A stretch of DNA of 13,951 nucleotides, from positions 1 to 13,951 of the forward strand of contig CAUJKG010000288.1 of NCBI GenBank assembly GCA_963205465.1, written 5' to 3'. This document shows, one piece after another, positions 1 to 6,442 of this stretch. A program made the position numbers and the translations under genes. The DNA is from Pseudomonadota bacterium. Lineage in GTDB: Bacteria; Pseudomonadota; Alphaproteobacteria; Rhizobiales; Xanthobacteraceae. Each line of letters begins with the position of its first letter. The stretch's first letter is position 1. The notes under the pieces are model-generated. The model was not told the origin of the DNA, ran no database searches, and saw only the letters and a program-made list of their open reading frames with translations.

Positions 1-184
1 GGGAGCGCAGTGGAATTTCGCTTACGCGCTCATGGCGGGTGCTGCCTATCATCTGTCGCCGAATCTTTCGGTCGATTTCGGCTATCGCTTCGCCGATCTT
101 GGCAACGGCATTTCGCTCAGCAACGCGCCGATCGAGGTCTATTCGCACGAATTCCGCGTTGGCTTCCGCTACAAGCTTGACTGA
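1..184 (+). CDS. Outer-membrane beta-barrel protein, C-terminal end (5' partial)
   Basis: The frame starting at base 2 reads 60 residues to a TGA at 182-184. It is the tail of a porin-like or OmpA-type small beta-barrel: alternating polar/hydrophobic strands with aromatic girdle residues (WNFAYALMAGAAYHL, VDFGYRFADLGNG) and a final strand HEFRVGFRYKLD. This pattern is typical of the Omp25/31 or Opa-like outer-membrane proteins that are abundant in Rhizobiales. The protein would sit in the outer membrane. The N-terminus and signal peptide lie outside the window, so the exact family member cannot be named. The last residue is Asp rather than the usual Phe/Trp/Tyr, though aromatic residues occur four and seven positions upstream. 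A strong terminator follows. Confidence 0.85.
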   Translation, partial: GAQWNFAYALMAGAAYHLSPNLSVDFGYRFADLGNGISLSNAPIEVYSHEFRVGFRYKLD

Positions 185-219
185 ACCATCCCCGCGTAGA
201 GTTGGCTCTCTCGCGAACT

Positions 220-253
220 AGGCCGCGGTCTCCTTGGATCGCGGCCTTTTTTA
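220..253 (+). terminator. Rho-independent terminator of the beta-barrel gene
   Basis: A 10-bp stem (221-230 with 237-246, one G-T pair) closes a 6-base loop and is followed directly by a T-rich run from 247. It lies 36 bases after the beta-barrel stop codon and insulates it from serC. Confidence 0.9.
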
Positions 254-330
254 TTTTGGGGTGCAGGCGTTTTTGTCAGGGCAGGGCAAGCGGTTGGCAT
301 GCCTATCGTAGCGGAAATTGGGCGGCGCAC

Positions 331-357
331 TTGACCGGCCAGAAACATCTGCTATCT
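331..357 (+). promoter_or_regulatory. Candidate serC promoter
   Basis: TTGACC (331-336) is a good alphaproteobacterial -35 box, and CTATCT (352-357) is close to the CTATAT form of the -10. The spacer is 15 bases, shorter than the usual 17, which lowers confidence. Transcription would begin near 364, just before the tandem hairpins at 372-408, giving a leader of about 50 bases. Confidence 0.45.
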
Positions 358-371
358 CCGCCAGTGGGACA

Positions 372-408
372 CCCCTCCCCAACGAGGGGCTTCTATCTGG
401 AAGGATAG
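372..408 (+). ncRNA. Tandem-hairpin cis-regulatory leader, candidate serC RNA motif
   Basis: Two adjacent hairpins lie just upstream of serC. Hairpin 1 is CCCCTC (372-377) with GAGGGG (384-389) and loop CCCAAC. Hairpin 2 is CTATCT (393-398) with GGATAG (403-408, one T-G pair) around a GGAA tetraloop of the GNRA type. The Shine-Dalgarno stretch GGAAGGA (399-405) is the loop and 3' arm of hairpin 2, so folding would affect ribosome access. A conserved serC motif upstream of serC operons in Alphaproteobacteria is known from comparative genomics (from memory). The match here rests on position and two-hairpin architecture, not on a covariance search. The ligand or mechanism is not evident from the sequence. 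Confidence 0.6.
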
Positions 409-413
409 GTCAG

Positions 414-1580
414 ATGACACAGCCTGCCGCGCGCCCGCGCGTAAACCATTTTTCCTCCGGCCCCTGCGCCAAGCGCCCGGGGTGGAGCCTTCAAGCCCTC
501 GAAAAAGCACTGGTCGGCCGCTCGCACCGCTCGAAGCCGGGCAAGGCGCGTTTGAAATACGCGATCGAGCTGACGCGCGAAGTGCTCGGAGTTCCTGCGA
601 ATTACCTGATCGGCATCGTGCCGGCTTCCGACACGGGTGCCGTGGAGATGGCACTGTGGTCGCTCCTCGGGGCACGTGGTGTCGAAGTGCTGACCTGGGA
701 ATCCTTCGGCGAGGGCTGGGCGACCGATGTCGTGAAGCAGCTCAAGCTCAAAGACGCCAAGATCACCAAAGCGCCCTATGGCGAACTGCCGGATCTCGCC
801 AAAGTCGATTTCAAGAACGATGTGATCTTCACGTGGAACGGCACGACCTCCGGCGTCCGCGTTCCGAACGCAGACTGGATTCCGGCGAACCGTGAAGGCC
901 TCACGATCTGCGACGCGACTTCGGCTGCCTTTGCGCAGAACCTCGACTTCGCCAAACTCGATGTCGTGACCTATAGCTGGCAGAAAGTGCTTGGCGGCGA
1001 AGCCGCGCACGGCATGCTGATCCTTTCGCCGCGTGCGGTCGAGCGGCTTGAGAGCTACACGCCTGCCTGGCCGATGCCGAAAATCTTCCGCATGACCAAA
1101 GGCGGCAAGATCATTTCCGGCATTTTCGAAGGGGAGACTATCAACACCCCGTCGATGCTTTGCGTCGAAGATTATGTCGATGCGCTCGAATGGGCGAAGG
1201 CGGTAGGCTCGCTGAAAGGCTTGCAGGACCGCGCGAACAGGAATTTCGCGGTGCTTGCGGACTGGGTCGCGAAGACACCGTGGGTCGCCTTCCTTGCAAA
1301 GAACGACGCCGAGCGCTCGAACACTTCGGTGTGTTTCGAGGTGGTCGATCCGGAGATCAGGGCGCTTTCTGCCGACGCGCAGAATGCCTTTGCAAAGCAA
1401 CTCGCTTCGATCCTGGAAAAGGAAAACGTGGCGCTCGACATCGGCCACTATCGCGATGCGCCTCCGGGCCTTCGCATCTGGACCGGCGCAACCATCGAGG
1501 CTTCCGACCTCGAAGCATTGACGCCGTGGCTCGACTGGGCCTTCGCGCAAGCCAAAGCCGCGCTGCCCAAAGCAGCCTGA
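414..1580 (+). CDS. serC: Phosphoserine aminotransferase SerC
   Basis: 388 residues, a normal length for the alphaproteobacterial SerC type. It converts 3-phosphohydroxypyruvate plus glutamate to O-phosphoserine, the second step of serine synthesis (and the analogous step in pyridoxal phosphate synthesis); cytosolic PLP enzyme of fold type I. The N-terminus NHFSSGPCAKRPGWS is the family's substrate-binding start. SASDT-like PASDTGAVEMA lies in the cofactor-binding part, and the PLP lysine is Lys191 in SWQKVLGG. An in-frame ATG at 318 would add 32 residues, but these would run through the leader hairpins and are not SerC-like; the ATG at 414 has GGAAGGA 8 bases upstream. serA follows in the same direction after 120 bp and probably shares the transcript. 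Confidence 0.96.
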   Translation: MTQPAARPRVNHFSSGPCAKRPGWSLQALEKALVGRSHRSKPGKARLKYAIELTREVLGVPANYLIGIVPASDTGAVEMALWSLLGARGVEVLTWESFGEGWATDVVKQLKLKDAKITKAPYGELPDLAKVDFKNDVIFTWNGTTSGVRVPNADWIPANREGLTICDATSAAFAQNLDFAKLDVVTYSWQKVLGGEAAHGMLILSPRAVERLESYTPAWPMPKIFRMTKGGKIISGIFEGETINTPSMLCVEDYVDALEWAKAVGSLKGLQDRANRNFAVLADWVAKTPWVAFLAKNDAERSNTSVCFEVVDPEIRALSADAQNAFAKQLASILEKENVALDIGHYRDAPPGLRIWTGATIEASDLEALTPWLDWAFAQAKAALPKAA

Positions 1581-1587
1581 ACGTTTC

Positions 1588-1624
1588 CGTCATCCCGGAC
1601 GGCGCAGAGCGTGCCTCCGGGATT
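1588..1624 (+). repeat. REP-like palindromic element in the serC-serA gap
   Basis: ATCCCGGA (1592-1599) and TCCGGGAT (1616-1623) are perfect inverted repeats. After one bulged base the stem continues with GGCGC (1601-1605) and GTGCC (1611-1615), leaving a 5-base loop. The opening CGTCATCCCGGA and closing TCCGGGATT match, from memory, a dispersed intergenic repeat common in Bradyrhizobium-type genomes. There is no T-tract, so it is not an intrinsic terminator. It may stabilise the upstream serC message. Confidence 0.6.
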
Positions 1625-1700
1625 GCTCTCTTTCCCCATTTCAAACGATCCCGGCGCCGCGCTGATTGTGCTTGCAGCCGGGAAGACGAGGATGAAAGTC

Positions 1701-3281
1701 ATGGCACCCCGCGTCCTGATCGCAGACAAACTTTCCCCGACCGCCGTACAGATTTTCAAGGATCGCGGCGTTGAAACCGACGTGAAGACGGGTCTTGAGC
1801 GCGACGAGCTCATCAAGATCATCGGCGACTATGATGGTATCGCCATTCGTTCCGCGACCAAGGTCACCGAAAAGGTTCTGGAAGCCGCGAAGAAGCTGAA
1901 GGTAGTCGGCCGCGCCGGCATCGGCGTCGATAACGTCGAAATCCCGGCGGCGACGGCAAAAGGCGTCATCGTGATGAACACGCCATTCGGCAACTCGATC
2001 ACGACCGCCGAACATGCCATCGCCTTGATGTTTGCGGTCGCGCGTCAAATTCCGGCGGCCGATGCCTCCACGCAGGCTGGAAAATGGGAGAAGAACCGCT
2101 TCAACGGCGTCGAAATCACCAACAAGACGCTCGGCATCGTCGGCTGCGGTAATATCGGCTCCATCGTTGCAGATCGCGCGCTCGGGCTGCGGATGAAAGT
2201 CATTGCCTTCGATCCGTTCCTCTCGCCAGAGCGTGCGCTCGATCTCGGCGTGGAGAAGGTCGAGTTCGACGAATTGCTCGCACGCGCCGATTTCATCACC
2301 TTCCATACGCCGCTCACGGACAAGACGAAAAACATTCTCGATGCGGCGGCGCTTGCCAAGACCAAGAAGGGCGTTCGCATCATCAATTGTGCGCGTGGCG
2401 GTCTTGTCGACGAAGTAGCGCTTCGTGCTGCACTCGATTCGGGGCATGTCGCCGGTGCCGGCTTCGACGTTTTCGTCACCGAACCCGCAACTGCGAACCC
2501 GCTGTTTGGTCATCCGAACGTGGTCTGCACGCCGCATCTCGGCGCGTCGACTACCGAAGCGCAGGAAAACGTGGCGCTGCAGGTGGCTGAGCAGATGTCG
2601 GATTATCTGATCCGCGGCGCGATCTCGAACGCCGTGAACTTTCCGTCGATCACGGCTGAAGAAGCGCCGAAGCTGCGGCCTTATATCGAGCTTGCCGAAA
2701 AGCTCGGCTCGTTCGCGGGTCAGCTTACTGAGACCGGGATCAAACGCGTACAGATAACTTATGCCGGCTCGGTCGCGAGCATGAAGATCAAGGCGATGAC
2801 GTCAGCGGCAATCGCGGGCCTGTTGCGCCCGAATCTTCGTGACATCAATGTCGTTTCGGCGCCGGTGATCGCGAAAGAGCGCGGCATCATCGTTGAGGAA
2901 ACCACGCGTGACGCGGTCGGCGATTACGACAGTCTGATTACGGTTTCGGTGACGACCGAAAAGCAGACCCGCGATATCTCCGGCACTGTCTATGCTGATG
3001 GCCGTCCGCGGATCGTGAACATCAAGGGCATTCGCATGGATGCGGAGTTCGGCTCTTCGATGATCTACGTCACCAACCAGGACAAGCCGGGCTTCATCGG
3101 CCGCTTCGCCTCCACGCTTGGCGACGCCGGCATCAATATCGCGACCATGCATTTCGGCCGGACCGAGCCGGGTGGGGACGCCATTGCGCTCGTGCACATC
3201 GACAGTGTTGCGCCCGATGAGGTGCTTGCCAAAATCATGAAGCTGCCGCTGGTGCAGCGGGTGAAGCCGATCTACTTCTGA
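1701..3281 (+). CDS. serA: D-3-phosphoglycerate dehydrogenase SerA, long ACT-containing form
   Basis: 526 residues. It oxidises 3-phosphoglycerate to 3-phosphohydroxypyruvate with NAD, the first committed step of serine synthesis, supplying SerC encoded just upstream. The substrate-binding domain surrounds a Rossmann domain with G148-C-G-N-I-G153. The catalytic set is Arg232 (in CARGG), Glu261 (in VTEPA) and His279 (in HLGAST), with the 29- and 18-residue spacings I recall for the mammalian-type long enzymes. An intervening ASB-type domain (about 320-440) precedes a C-terminal ACT domain (about 452-526, beginning SSMIYVTNQDKPG), which usually mediates serine feedback or allostery. I chose ATG 1701 because GAGG (1688-1691) is well spaced from it; ATG 1692 is in frame but abuts that site. 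A terminator follows. Confidence 0.97.
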   Translation: MAPRVLIADKLSPTAVQIFKDRGVETDVKTGLERDELIKIIGDYDGIAIRSATKVTEKVLEAAKKLKVVGRAGIGVDNVEIPAATAKGVIVMNTPFGNSITTAEHAIALMFAVARQIPAADASTQAGKWEKNRFNGVEITNKTLGIVGCGNIGSIVADRALGLRMKVIAFDPFLSPERALDLGVEKVEFDELLARADFITFHTPLTDKTKNILDAAALAKTKKGVRIINCARGGLVDEVALRAALDSGHVAGAGFDVFVTEPATANPLFGHPNVVCTPHLGASTTEAQENVALQVAEQMSDYLIRGAISNAVNFPSITAEEAPKLRPYIELAEKLGSFAGQLTETGIKRVQITYAGSVASMKIKAMTSAAIAGLLRPNLRDINVVSAPVIAKERGIIVEETTRDAVGDYDSLITVSVTTEKQTRDISGTVYADGRPRIVNIKGIRMDAEFGSSMIYVTNQDKPGFIGRFASTLGDAGINIATMHFGRTEPGGDAIALVHIDSVAPDEVLAKIMKLPLVQRVKPIYF

Positions 3282-3302
3282 TCTTTCATAATCAAGAAGA
3301 CG

Positions 3303-3337
3303 AAATGCCCGGCTGCGATTGGCCGGGCATTTTTTTA
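3303..3337 (+). terminator. Rho-independent terminator after serA
   Basis: A perfect 9-bp stem, ATGCCCGGC (3305-3313) with GCCGGGCAT (3322-3330), has an 8-base loop and is followed by seven Ts (3331-3337). It ends serA and overlaps the last codons of the convergent transporter gene. In the minus direction the hairpin has only a short T tail, so it is a weaker terminator there. Confidence 0.92.
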
Positions 3338-4255
3338 TGTCTTCGGCTGCCCGCGCGTGCCGATGAAAATGCCGAGCAGCACGAGGCCGTAGCCCGCGGC
3401 ATGAAACAGCTCCGGCTTTTCACCGAGCAGCAGGATCGCCAGCGCCGAGCCGAACACCGGGGTCAGATGATAGAACGGTGCGGCCCGGTTCGGTCCGATC
3501 AGCTCGTTGCCGCGATTGAAAAAGAGATAAGCCAGCAGTGAAGGGAACAGCACGATATAGCCAAGGATAAAGAACGACTTCAGATCGAGCGGAAACGTGT
3601 TTCCGGTTGCGATGTCCGCCGTGAATACCGGCGCGAGAAATATCGCGCCCATCCCCATGGTGAAGGCGAGGAAGGAGAGCGGGTGCAGCCCTTTCGGCCG
3701 GCTTTGCAGCAGCGTGGTGTAGGTCGCGTAGATGATCGCGGACAGGAAGAATACGACGTCGCCGATATTGAACTGAATCGTTCGCAGCACGCCGAGGTCG
3801 CCGCGCGTCAGCACGGTGAGCACGCCGCCGAGCGAGATTGCGATTCCGATCGCCTGCCAGAGTGTCAGTCGTTCGCGATAAACCAGGAAGGCGCAAAGGG
3901 CGACGACCAGCGGATGTGATGACGTAATCAGCAGCGCATTCAGGGCCTGAGTATGTTGCAAGGCCCAGTAAGCGAGCGAGTTGTAAACGGCGATCCCGAG
4001 CAGGGTGAGCAGGAGCAGGATGCCGAGATTCTTGCGGATCAGCAGCCCGTCGCGCTTCAGCCACGGCAGAGCGAAGGGCAGCACGATCAGGAAGGCGATA
4101 ACCCAGCGAATGAAGGCAAGCGCCATCGGCGGCACGTGGCCGGTGGCATAGCGTCCGATGACGATGTTTCCGCCCCAGAACAGCGAACTCAACGAAAGCA
4201 GCAAATAGGGCGAGTTGAACAGACGGCCGAAAGCCGAGCGGACGGAGGACTGCAT
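3335..4255 (-). CDS. EamA-family (drug/metabolite transporter superfamily) permease, copy 1
   Basis: 306 residues of almost continuous hydrophobic segments, consistent with the ten-helix, two-EamA-repeat architecture of inner-membrane DMT permeases. The first repeat starts at YLLLSLSSLFWGGNIVIGR and the second at about residue 160 (NIGDVVFFLSAIIYATYTTLL). Conserved features include the WGGN motif in helix 1, LAYWALQHT, and GPNRAAPFYHLTPVF in the second half. The substrate cannot be read from sequence; relatives export amino acids or metabolites. It is a paralogue of the gene at 4408-5334, about 55-60% identical by eye and collinear throughout. The start is set by alignment with that paralogue (MQSSVRSAFGRLF against MKSLVRTLFGRLF); no clear Shine-Dalgarno sequence is visible. 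It is convergent with serA and reaches into its terminator. Confidence 0.93.
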   Translation of the reverse strand: MQSSVRSAFGRLFNSPYLLLSLSSLFWGGNIVIGRYATGHVPPMALAFIRWVIAFLIVLPFALPWLKRDGLLIRKNLGILLLLTLLGIAVYNSLAYWALQHTQALNALLITSSHPLVVALCAFLVYRERLTLWQAIGIAISLGGVLTVLTRGDLGVLRTIQFNIGDVVFFLSAIIYATYTTLLQSRPKGLHPLSFLAFTMGMGAIFLAPVFTADIATGNTFPLDLKSFFILGYIVLFPSLLAYLFFNRGNELIGPNRAAPFYHLTPVFGSALAILLLGEKPELFHAAGYGLVLLGIFIGTRGQPKT

Positions 4256-4284
4256 TCGTGGGCCGCGCCTTCAAAGGGTAAGCG

Positions 4285-4313
4285 CTCTTACGAAAGCGTT
4301 TCCCGCGGGTCAA
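4285..4313 (-). promoter_or_regulatory. Promoter of EamA copy 1
   Basis: On the minus strand TTGACC (4308-4313), a 17-base spacer and TAAGAG (4285-4290) stand 29 bases before the start codon. The same boxes at the same spacing and distance precede copy 2. An imperfect palindrome GCATGG...CCATGC (4315-4339) lies immediately upstream of the -35 box. The 4314-4407 stretch holds only this palindrome; no T-rich terminator for copy 2 is visible there. Confidence 0.65.
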
Positions 4314-4407
4314 CGCATGGGAAGCGCAGAGCGCCATGCCGGCAACTTGCGTCCTTCAGCCGGCGGCCGATCAGCGAAATTTGCCGGAATAAGCACGTGC
4401 GGGAGTG

Positions 4408-5334
4408 CTATGCCGCGTCGGGGCGGGCCCCACCGCGTGTGCTGATAAAAATTCCCGACAGCACGAGCGCGTAGCCGATCGCATGAAAGAGGGCAGGCCG
4501 TTCGCCCAGAAAAATGATCGCCATGGCCGAGCCGAAGATCGGGATCAGTTGATAAAAGGGCGCGGCGCGGTTCGGGCCGATCAGCTCGATTCCTCTGTTG
4601 TTGAACAGATATCCCACCAGGGACGGAAACGCGATGATATAGGCAAGGATGAGAATTGCTTTCAGGTCCGGAACGAAGGTGGCGCCCATTTTCACATCGG
4701 CGGCGTAGATCGGCGAAAGAAAGATCGCTCCTGCGCCCATCATAAACGCCAGCAGCGAAATCGGATGAATATTCGGCCGGCTCTTGATGAGCGTCGCATA
4801 GAACGAGAAAACAATCTGCGACATGAAGAAAACGAGATCGCCGATATCGAAGCGCACGTCCAGGATGACCCTTGGGTCGCCACGCGTCAGAATTGTCAGT
4901 ACGCCTAGAAGCGAGAGGACGATTCCCACGCTCTGCCACGCGCTCAGCCGCTGGCGATAGAGGATGAAACTCCAGCCTGCCACGAAGAGCGGATGTCCTG
5001 ACGAAAGCAGTAGCGCGTTGATCGCCTCCGTGTGCTGTAAACCCCAATAGGCGAGCGTGTTGTTGATCACGATGCCGGTCAGGGTGAGGCCAATGAGCAG
5101 AGGAAGCTGTTGCCTGATCGTCGGCCAGTCGCGCCGTAAAAACGGCAAGGCAAAGGGCAACAAAAGCATGAATGCGCCGGACCAGCGAATAAACGTGATC
5201 GCGACCGGCGGCACATGTCCGGCGGCGAAGCGGCCGACCACTACGTTCCCGGCCCAGAACAATGACGTGAGCGATAAAAGCAGATAAGGCGCGTCGAAGA
5301 GGCGGCCGAAGAGTGTGCGGACGAGAGACTTCAT
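4408..5334 (-). CDS. EamA-family (drug/metabolite transporter superfamily) permease, copy 2
   Basis: 308 residues with the same ten-helix EamA architecture as the downstream copy. Shared blocks include GRLFxxPYLLLSL, GHVPP, FIRW, LPFALP, LTRGD, NRGxELIGPNRAAPFY and GIFIxTRG. Differences are spread through the helices and the extreme C-terminus (GGARPDAA instead of GQPKT), so this is an established duplication that has diverged, not an assembly repeat. An inner-membrane exporter role is likely but the substrate is unknown. No strong Shine-Dalgarno precedes the ATG. Its own promoter lies at 5364-5392, so the two copies can be transcribed separately, although read-through into copy 1 is possible because no terminator separates them. 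Confidence 0.93.
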   Translation of the reverse strand: MKSLVRTLFGRLFDAPYLLLSLTSLFWAGNVVVGRFAAGHVPPVAITFIRWSGAFMLLLPFALPFLRRDWPTIRQQLPLLIGLTLTGIVINNTLAYWGLQHTEAINALLLSSGHPLFVAGWSFILYRQRLSAWQSVGIVLSLLGVLTILTRGDPRVILDVRFDIGDLVFFMSQIVFSFYATLIKSRPNIHPISLLAFMMGAGAIFLSPIYAADVKMGATFVPDLKAILILAYIIAFPSLVGYLFNNRGIELIGPNRAAPFYQLIPIFGSAMAIIFLGERPALFHAIGYALVLSGIFISTRGGARPDAA

Positions 5335-5363
5335 TGAAAGAGCCGCGGTCGAAGTGACGGCGG

Positions 5364-5392
5364 CTCTTACGAGAACGAGTCTGTGCGGTCAA
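5364..5392 (-). promoter_or_regulatory. Promoter of EamA copy 2
   Basis: On the minus strand TTGACC (5387-5392), a 17-base spacer and TAAGAG (5364-5369), ending 29 bases before the start codon. GCGTTGACC and CGTAAGAGC are identical to copy 1 while the spacer has diverged, which supports both as functional boxes. A short palindrome at 5408-5424 sits 15 bases upstream of the -35. Confidence 0.65.
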
Positions 5393-5407
5393 CGCGTGAG
5401 GCGCTGT

Positions 5408-5424
5408 TATACGGAAAGCGTATA
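5408..5424. repeat. Short inverted repeat upstream of EamA copy 2 promoter
   Basis: TATACG (5408-5413) and CGTATA (5419-5424) flank GAAAG. It lies between the short-chain dehydrogenase stop (5429) and the EamA copy 2 -35 box, centred near -59 relative to the predicted start of transcription. It could be an activator site or merely a 3' hairpin of the dehydrogenase message. Confidence 0.4.
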
Positions 5425-5428
5425 TCGC

Positions 5429-6232
5429 TTATTCGCTGGCCACCGGCAGGCTGAGATTCGCATAGACGATGCCGCCGTCGACCGCGATCGAATTGCCGAC
5501 GACATAATCGCCGGCGCGGGATGCGAGGAAGACCGCAATTCCTGCCATGTCTTCGTCGGTGCCGATCCGGCGCGAGGGGATGCGCTTTGCGACTTCCGCG
5601 CCGTGATCTTTTGCGGCTTTGTTCATCTCGGACGCAAAAGCTCCCGGGCAGATCGCGGTGACATTGATGTTGTCTTTGATCAGCTTTGCGGCCATGCGGC
5701 GCGTGAGATGGATCACCGCCGCTTTGCTCGCCTGATAGGAATAGGTTTCGAGCGGGTTGACCGAAAGGCCGTCGATCGAGGCGATGTTGATGACCTTGCC
5801 GGGACGATCTTTCGTCGCCGCAGCCCGCAATGGCTTGGCAAGGGCCTTGGTGAGGAAGAAGAGCGACTTCACGTTCAGGTCCATGACCTTGTCCCAGCCG
5901 CTTTCCGGGAATTCGTCGAAGTTCGCGCCCCAGGCTGCACCTGCATTGTTGACGAGGATGTCGAGTTTCGGCTCGCGCTTCATCAGTTCGGCGGCGAGCT
6001 GGTTGCAGCCTTCCACCGTGGACATGTCGATGGGAAGCGCAATGCATGCGCCGGGATAGCTTTCGGAGAGTTCCTTCGCCGTCGCATCGAGCGGACCGGC
6101 TTTGCGTGCGGTGATGTAAACCTTGGCGGCGCCATAAGCGAGAAAGCCGCTCGCAATCATCTTTCCAATGCCGCGCGATCCGCCGGTTACGACTGCGATG
6201 CGATCCTTTAGCGAGAATAGATTTTCGAACAT
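5429..6232 (-). CDS. Short-chain dehydrogenase/reductase, RhlG / 3-oxoacyl-ACP reductase-like
   Basis: 267 residues, a classical cytosolic SDR. Cofactor motif TGGSRGIG (16-23), NNAG (95-98), catalytic Ser152 in INIASIDG, and Tyr166/Lys170 in YQASK are all present. The C-terminal CPGAFASEM and VVGNSIAVDGG blocks are also typical. NNAGAAWG followed by SGWDKVMDLNV resembles the NADPH-dependent beta-ketoacyl reductase RhlG more than FabG (from memory), but substrate specificity in this family is not readable from motifs. Start ATG 6232 is chosen because AGGGAGG (minus strand, 6238-6244) lies 5 bases upstream and the SDR fold begins at once (FSLKDRIAVVTGG). A large palindromic repeat begins only 20 bases upstream, so its transcription probably comes through or from within that repeat, perhaps from the VOC gene. 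Confidence 0.93.
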   Translation of the reverse strand: MFENLFSLKDRIAVVTGGSRGIGKMIASGFLAYGAAKVYITARKAGPLDATAKELSESYPGACIALPIDMSTVEGCNQLAAELMKREPKLDILVNNAGAAWGANFDEFPESGWDKVMDLNVKSLFFLTKALAKPLRAAATKDRPGKVINIASIDGLSVNPLETYSYQASKAAVIHLTRRMAAKLIKDNINVTAICPGAFASEMNKAAKDHGAEVAKRIPSRRIGTDEDMAGIAVFLASRAGDYVVGNSIAVDGGIVYANLSLPVASE

Positions 6233-6252
6233 GCGTGCCTCCCTGCAACGTG

Positions 6253-6384
6253 GCGCTAAAGCGTGGTGACTTTTCGTCGAATCGTCATCACGGTTTAGCT
6301 CCTTATTTGAGCATGAACTTTTCCGAACCGCTTCACATCCTCGGATCAATGTCCGAGGACATGTTTTTCGGGATCATGTTCTAG
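6253..6384. repeat. Dispersed Rhizobiales intergenic palindromic repeat
   Basis: Two nested structures fill the gap between two minus-strand genes. Unit 1: GCTAAAGCGTGGTGAC (6255-6270) against GTCATCACGGTTTAGC (6284-6299), 16-base arms with one mismatch and one wobble, loop of 13. Unit 2: outer arms GAGCATGA (6309-6316) and TCATGTTC (6374-6381) enclose a perfect hairpin TCCTCGGA (6338-6345) / TCCGAGGA (6352-6359). The wording (CGTCATCACG-TTTAGC, TTTGAGCATGA, ATCATG-TCTAG) matches, from memory, a repeat found many times in Bradyrhizobium, Rhodopseudomonas and Afipia genomes. No coding potential is visible. Confidence 0.75.
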
Positions 6385-6442
6385 GTAGAGCGAGCGCTTG
6401 TGCGGGAGTCAAGAATACGGAATTTGTCGTTTCGCTCTGCGG

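Noticed and set aside
318..413. Upstream in-frame ATG extending serC by 32 residues
   Set aside because: The extension is not SerC-like, runs through the leader hairpins and the Shine-Dalgarno of ATG 414, and has no ribosome site of its own.
393..1550. Long open frame antisense to serC
   Set aside because: High-GC third-position bias produces long open frames opposite real genes. The translation has no recognisable fold and serC is unambiguous.
1641..2537. Long open frame antisense to serA
   Set aside because: Shadow of a fully supported gene; no family resemblance.
3420..5392. Two long minus-strand open frames in the alternative frame of the EamA copies
   Set aside because: They are Arg/Ala-rich, lack membrane character and overlap clear transporter genes.
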